Shown: positions 59,911-64,000 of the stretch, piece by piece
How positions within the stretch are numbered: the first letter of the stretch is position 1
Layout: every line of letters starts with the position of its first letter
Source of the DNA: Lachnospiraceae bacterium
Lineage (GTDB): Bacteria > Bacillota > Clostridia > Lachnospirales > Lachnospiraceae
Assembly: GCA_021199495.1 (NCBI GenBank)
Contig: JAJQHY010000006.1
Span: forward strand, 1-64,000
DNA length: 64,000 nt
Direction: 5' to 3'
Translations under genes and position numbers: made by a program
Notes under the pieces: model-generated
Database searches by the model: none
Seen by the model: only the letters and a program-made list of their open reading frames with translations
What the model was told of the DNA's origin: nothing

Positions 59911-60909
59911 CTACCCCCTTCCTTTCTCGTACCGGATTCTGGGATCCAGCCAGGCTAAAAGAATATCCGACAACAGCGTGCCGATGACCACCAATACCGC
60001 CTGTGTCAGCAGAATGGTACCGGAGAGGTAGGTGTCCTGCACCTTCAGTGCCTCATAGAGCATGGGTCCTAATATTGCGAGGTTCATCACAATTGCGGAA
60101 ATGGTGGATCCGGAAAAGATACTGGACAAAGATCCCGCCAGGCCGCTGGCCACGGGGTTTAAAGCCGCCCTCAGGCAGTATTTATAAGTAATGGTCGCCT
60201 CAGAAACGCCCTTGGCTCTCGCTGTCAGCGTGTACTGCTGCGTCAGCTCATCCAGCATCTGGGAGCGGACGGTACGGATGACGCCGCAGGTTCCTGAGGT
60301 TCCGATCACGATCGTCGGGATAATCATCCTCTTTAAAAATCTGCCGAAATTATACAGATGAACGCCGTTCTGCAGCATCTCCGAATCAAATAACCCCAGT
60401 AACGGATCGCCTGTCAGCTTAAAAGACGCGTACATCAATATAATCGCCAGAAGGAAATTGGGCGTCGCCATTCCCAGAAACCCGACCGCTGAGAAAAAAT
60501 AATCCCCCGCGGAATACTGATGCAGTGAACTGTAGATACCGATCGGCAGAGAGACCAGATAGGTAAACGCCATAATCGTCAGCGACACTGCTATCGTCAG
60601 GCCAAGCCTCCCTTTAATCACATCCCAGACCGGTTTGCCGTAAGCAAAGGAATACCCGAAATTTCCCTGTGTGACAATCTTCCATACCCATTTTCCATAG
60701 CGCACGATCCAGTTATCGTTCAGACCATACTCATCCCGCAGCGCGTCGATATCCTCCTGACTGAAGAATTCGCCCTCCGCCTGCATTCTGGAAACGTAGC
60801 TGGACACATAATCGCCCTCCGGCAGCTGCATGATAAAGAAAATGACAAGGGACATCAGGATTATGGTCGGTATGAACATCAGAATTCTCTTCCCTATGTA
60901 CTTCCACAT
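59911..60909 (-). CDS. ABC transporter permease, OppB-type
   Basis: This 332-aa permease with six helices opens MWKYIGKRILMFIPTII. The ATPase-contact loop AKGVSEATITYKYCLRA is near residue 225. I prefer the ATG at 60907-60909, since GGAGG ends too near the first ATG (60918) and about 10 nt from this one. It is the second gene of the operon, after the binding protein and the hairpin at 60945-60986. Confidence 0.9.
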   Translation of the reverse strand: MWKYIGKRILMFIPTIILMSLVIFFIMQLPEGDYVSSYVSRMQAEGEFFSQEDIDALRDEYGLNDNWIVRYGKWVWKIVTQGNFGYSFAYGKPVWDVIKGRLGLTIAVSLTIMAFTYLVSLPIGIYSSLHQYSAGDYFFSAVGFLGMATPNFLLAIILMYASFKLTGDPLLGLFDSEMLQNGVHLYNFGRFLKRMIIPTIVIGTSGTCGVIRTVRSQMLDELTQQYTLTARAKGVSEATITYKYCLRAALNPVASGLAGSLSSIFSGSTISAIVMNLAILGPMLYEALKVQDTYLSGTILLTQAVLVVIGTLLSDILLAWLDPRIRYEKGRG

Positions 60910-60944
60910 AAGTGACATACCTCCTACTACTTTCTTAATGAAAA

Positions 60945-60986
60945 GAAGGCAGTTTTCTTTTCTGTTATGAAAAATAAACTGCCTTC
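60945..60986 (-). terminator. Intercistronic hairpin between binding protein and permease genes
   Basis: GAAGGCAGTTT (60945-60955) pairs with AAACTGCCTTC (60976-60986) around a 20-nt loop. On the minus strand it is followed by TTTT. It probably acts as a leaky terminator or mRNA stabiliser, giving more binding protein than permease, as is common in such operons. Confidence 0.75.
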
Positions 60987-61026
60987 CTCCATTTATGAAT
61001 ATTGAATATTCAGGATCTGAAAAACA

Positions 61027-63075
61027 TTACTGCGCGTCATCCAGCCAGCAGGCCCAGATATGTGCCAGACGCAGTCCGCGGTACTCATCACAGAACATCT
61101 GATCAGACGGGAAGTTATGCAGGTTGTTGTCAACCGCATACAATGTGGTAGCGGCTTCCATATAACCGATGACCCAGATGTTTTCCTCATGGAGGGCATA
61201 CATCTCCATAATGATCTCATTGCGGGCATCCTCGTCCACAGTGCTCTTTAATTCCGTGTACAGATTGCACAGCTCCAGCAGGTCGCCGGTGGGCTCCACA
61301 CCCTCTGTGCCGCCGGAAGCATACCAGGTTCCGATTTCACCGTACCACTCAGCGTAATTCCGGACAGGTACCAGGGTATCCGGCCTGATTCCCAGACTGA
61401 TGGTCTCGGCAGGAGCCACAGGGCTTAACACCGCGTCATACTCATTGGAAGTAATCAGGTTGTTCAGCGTATCCTTGTCCATGCTCTTGTAGGTGGTGTT
61501 AATGCCGATGGCCTTCCAGTAGCTGTCCAGCACCTGGTAAGTATCGTCCGCACCGGAACCGGTATAGGAATAAATACTCAGTGTAAAGGCGGAGCCATCC
61601 GGCAGGGTATAGTAACCGTCAGAGCCCTTCGTCATGCCCAGGCCCTCCAGCAGCGCCATGGCGCCGTCCGGATCATATTCCGTCCACTTATTTCTCCACT
61701 CCTCCGAATATCCTAAAGCGCCCTCGGCCGGGGATGCCTGCGCACCTTCCTGCCAGCCGTCGGAAATCAGCTTGGAATACTCATCACGATCTACGGCAAT
61801 GGACAGAGCCTGTCTGAAATCCTGCGTCTGGAAGAGTTCTCTGTAGGCCTCGTCAGGCGCGGTCTGATTCAGTTCCAGCTGAGAAGCGTTGTCCGCCCAG
61901 GAACTGTTGGACCAGGAAATGACGCTGTAGCCTACGCCATCGGCATTTTCGGTCACAGTCTCAATATCCGCCCAGGCCACGCCGGTGATGGTATCATTGC
62001 CGGACAGCAGCATGGTCAGACCCTGGCTGTCATCGGAAAGCATGGTGTACTCGATCTTATCTGTGTAGGGAAGCTGCTGCCCGTTCTGATCCACCTTCCA
62101 GTAATAAGGGTTTCTCAGGAACTCAAAATAGCTGCCGTCCACATCATCCTTGCCGTCTTCCGTGGAAAGGACATAGGGATTTAAGGTCGGAACACCGGGT
62201 ACATTCCAGTAATAATAGCCGGTCTGCTTCAGCATGGTAGATGTATCAGCAAAGCCCATCTCTGTTGCCTTCGCTGCAGCGGCCTCATCACCGACATACT
62301 CCGGGAGGATCTCGACCATGTAATGCATCGGGGCGAATAACCACTTGGCGTTGATGCAAAGCTCCTGGATAAAGGTGCTCTTGGGCACCTCAAAGGTCAC
62401 AGTGAAGGTATAGTCATCGACCTGTGCAAGGGAGCATGTGGTCTCATTTCCGTCATCATCGGTCGCCTTGAAGCAGTCCCAGAGGGATTTGCCGAAGGTC
62501 TCCGGCACGCACATGTGATCATAGAAGAACACGCAGTCCGCCGCGGTGAAGTCCTCACCGTCAGACCATTTCATGCCTTCGCGCAGATAAATGGTATAAA
62601 CCGTATAATCATCATTAACATCATAACCCTGTGCCACGTTCGGCTCAATATTGCCGTCACTGTCAAAGGCGAACAGGCCTTCCTCGATGGGCTTGCCGGT
62701 ATTCCAGCCCGCGCTTGTTAAGGACATCTTGATGGAGCCGCCGTACTGACCCACTTCCTCCACAGTCTCCACATAGACATCTTCCGCGGTCGGAATTCTG
62801 TCTTCCAGGGTCGGAAGCGTTCCAGCCTCCACCTGTTCGGTCAGCGTAGGAGACTCACTGAATGCGGACGTTTCCGTCGTTTCCGTTACCTCCTCTGTCG
62901 AAGCACTCTCCGTTGTGCTGTCCTCAGAGGAGGTTTCCTCTGCCTCGGAAGAGGATGTGGACGAAGAAGAGGAGCTGCTGCTACCGCAGGCTGCTAAAAG
63001 ACCTGCGGATCCAACCGCCACACCTCCAACCATCGCTCCCTTCATAAAATCTCTGCGGGAAATTGCTTTGAACAT
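61027..63075 (-). CDS. Solute-binding lipoprotein of SBP_bac_5 family
   Basis: This 682-aa protein is the first gene of the transport operon. The N-terminus has a twin-arginine-like SRRDFMKG then the lipobox LLAACG near residue 30, followed by a Ser-rich and a Glu/Thr-rich linker (about 35-75). The binding domain contains YTVYTIYLREGMKWSDGEDF, the family-5 hallmark. It captures an oligopeptide or, judging from its enzyme neighbours, an oligosaccharide outside the membrane. AAGGAGG lies just before the ATG. Confidence 0.92.
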   Translation of the reverse strand: MFKAISRRDFMKGAMVGGVAVGSAGLLAACGSSSSSSSSTSSSEAEETSSEDSTTESASTEEVTETTETSAFSESPTLTEQVEAGTLPTLEDRIPTAEDVYVETVEEVGQYGGSIKMSLTSAGWNTGKPIEEGLFAFDSDGNIEPNVAQGYDVNDDYTVYTIYLREGMKWSDGEDFTAADCVFFYDHMCVPETFGKSLWDCFKATDDDGNETTCSLAQVDDYTFTVTFEVPKSTFIQELCINAKWLFAPMHYMVEILPEYVGDEAAAAKATEMGFADTSTMLKQTGYYYWNVPGVPTLNPYVLSTEDGKDDVDGSYFEFLRNPYYWKVDQNGQQLPYTDKIEYTMLSDDSQGLTMLLSGNDTITGVAWADIETVTENADGVGYSVISWSNSSWADNASQLELNQTAPDEAYRELFQTQDFRQALSIAVDRDEYSKLISDGWQEGAQASPAEGALGYSEEWRNKWTEYDPDGAMALLEGLGMTKGSDGYYTLPDGSAFTLSIYSYTGSGADDTYQVLDSYWKAIGINTTYKSMDKDTLNNLITSNEYDAVLSPVAPAETISLGIRPDTLVPVRNYAEWYGEIGTWYASGGTEGVEPTGDLLELCNLYTELKSTVDEDARNEIIMEMYALHEENIWVIGYMEAATTLYAVDNNLHNFPSDQMFCDEYRGLRLAHIWACWLDDAQ

Positions 63076-63445
63076 AAATTTTTCCTCCTTTTTCAGATTA
63101 TGGGCAGGCTCGAAAAATCATCACCGCCCCGGATCCCGTTCTTTCTGAATGAACGCCTTTCCGAAAAAAGCGTCCGATTGCCTTGCTACAGCTCCATCAT
63201 AACAACGGCCTTGTCCTCAGGCTACGCATATTTTGCTTTTTTTGACAATTATATTGCAATTTTTGCTTTTTATTCTAAAATATTTATATGATTTTGTTAA
63301 TGTTGCATTTATTTTCGGTTTAATTTTGTGCACTTTACATAATTCTGGGAAAAATTTGACGCAAATTTTACTTTTGCAGCGCAGCAAGGAAATATAATTT
63401 CAGGAAATAGCTTTCTGCCAGTAAACAAATGCAGGAGATACGGAT
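63076..63445. promoter_or_regulatory. Divergent control region of the carbohydrate operon and its AraC regulator
   Basis: This is 370 bp without a gene between two divergent starts. The middle (about 63230-63375) is strongly AT-rich. A TATAAT box on the minus strand (63248-63253) could serve the binding-protein gene, and one on the plus strand (63393-63398) the AraC gene; neither has a clear -35 box, fitting an activator-dependent promoter. I could not find a convincing direct repeat for AraC binding. Confidence 0.5.
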
Positions 63446-64000
63446 ATGCTGATTGATAATACTGTCATGTACACAAAGGAAATGAAAATCGAAATCGGAG
63501 CGCCCGGCAAAAGTCTGTATTATTTTTTCGACTATGATGACCGGTCCTTCCCCATCAATATGGAGTTCCAGCACTTTCACCCCTTTTATGAAATCTGCAT
63601 TTATCTGGACCGGGAAGCCGGACACATCATCGACGGAATCTGGTATGATATGCGCTGCTGTGATATCGTCCTGCTGCGCCCCGCCCTGCTGCACAAAACC
63701 GTCTATCCGGAAGGAGAGCCCTGCAAGCGTCTGATCATCCAGTTCAGCATTCCTTCCATGCGCAGCCATTTTCTGGATGACTGTATGAAAACCATATACA
63801 GCCTCTTTGAGGCGGAATGCCCGATTTATCGTTTCGAAGGAGGGCAGAAACGGGCCGTTCTGGATAAAATCAACGATATCTGGCGCCTGGCCCAGGCGCC
63901 AAATGAACTGACTGAGCTGTCGATCCACAATAAATTCGTGGAATTTTTAAGCACGATGTGGCTTTACCGTGACCACAATACCTACTCCAACAATGCCGCA
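63446..64000 (+). CDS. AraC-family transcriptional regulator, 5' part (runs off the window)
   Basis: The frame is open from the ATG at 63446 (GGAG 9-10 nt upstream) to the window end, 185 codons. The visible part is the sugar-sensing cupin: MEFQHFHPFYEICIYLD, DIVLLRPALLHKT and LIIQFSIP, typical of AraC-type N-termini. The DNA-binding half would lie beyond 64000. It is divergent from the transport operon and is its likely activator. Confidence 0.85.
   Translation, partial: MLIDNTVMYTKEMKIEIGAPGKSLYYFFDYDDRSFPINMEFQHFHPFYEICIYLDREAGHIIDGIWYDMRCCDIVLLRPALLHKTVYPEGEPCKRLIIQFSIPSMRSHFLDDCMKTIYSLFEAECPIYRFEGGQKRAVLDKINDIWRLAQAPNELTELSIHNKFVEFLSTMWLYRDHNTYSNNAA

Noticed and set aside
63368..63928. 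186-codon minus-strand ORF
   Set aside because: It is antisense to the AraC-type gene, whose cupin sequence and ribosome site are clear.

Overview
The window looks like a chromosomal segment of a gut-type Lachnospiraceae (Clostridia). Supporting this are strong AGGAGG ribosome sites, the rpsF-ssb-rpsR operon, a DUF951 protein, MutS2 with an Smr domain, a VanW-family protein, SBP_bac_5-type ABC uptake genes and a carbohydrate locus with GH38 and GH105 enzymes. The first 66 bases are low-complexity and look like a contig-end artefact.

Bases 67-8360 hold a type I-C CRISPR-Cas locus, all on the minus strand: cas3, then cas5c-cas8c(-cas11c)-cas7c-cas4-cas1-cas2, an AT-rich leader with a promoter, and three repeats at the window edge. 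Two details are not visible in a plain gene list. First, cas8c contains an internal ATG with a perfect Shine-Dalgarno site that should make the small subunit Cas11c. Second, the cas3-cas5c gap holds a plus-strand pseudo-crRNA. Its 12-nt repeat-derived handle (6014-6025) is followed by a pseudo-spacer that matches 16 of 18 bases at the start-site region of the cas promoter. The matching site is flanked by a TTC PAM, and the only seed mismatch is at position 6. This is the signature of a CreR-type autorepressor RNA, here in a type I-C system.

The defence island continues with an XRE/ImmA-IrrE metallopeptidase gene, a small unknown ORF and an Abi_2 (AbiD/F) HEPN protein with an RNAIAH motif (8363-10640). 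Directly after the Abi_2 gene lies a roughly 65-nt small RNA unit with its own consensus promoter and Rho-independent terminator. It is a candidate abiF-motif RNA, possibly an RNA antitoxin for the HEPN protein.

From 10789 to 47365 the content is mostly core chromosome: a BlaI-BlaR1 pair with two TACA-N2-TGTA operators; a DUF1538 membrane protein with a tandem P-II-like protein; a heterodimeric ABC exporter of the TM287/288 type; pyrC; a PrcB-like lipoprotein; plsC; a response regulator and histidine kinase next to ddl and murF; mutS2-trmL; an aminotransferase with an Lrp regulator; an AIR-synthase-like protein; VanW; a KduD-like SDR; an SGNH hydrolase; a PIN-like protein; Hsp20; ogt; rpsF-ssb-rpsR; a sirtuin; a Cof phosphatase; an AAA/PD-(D/E)XK protein; tRNA-Cys and dnaK. 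Two very small membrane proteins (35 and 39 aa) are also present.

From 47442 to the right edge there is a TM-helix-repeat channel-like protein and then a long minus-strand carbohydrate operon: solute-binding lipoprotein, two permeases, two ATPases, a HAD-GH105 fusion, a GH38 alpha-mannosidase, an alpha/alpha-toroid lyase-like protein and nagA. A divergent AraC-type regulator runs off the right end. Together these suggest import and dismantling of a complex, probably host-derived, oligosaccharide containing mannose, N-acetylhexosamine and uronic acid.
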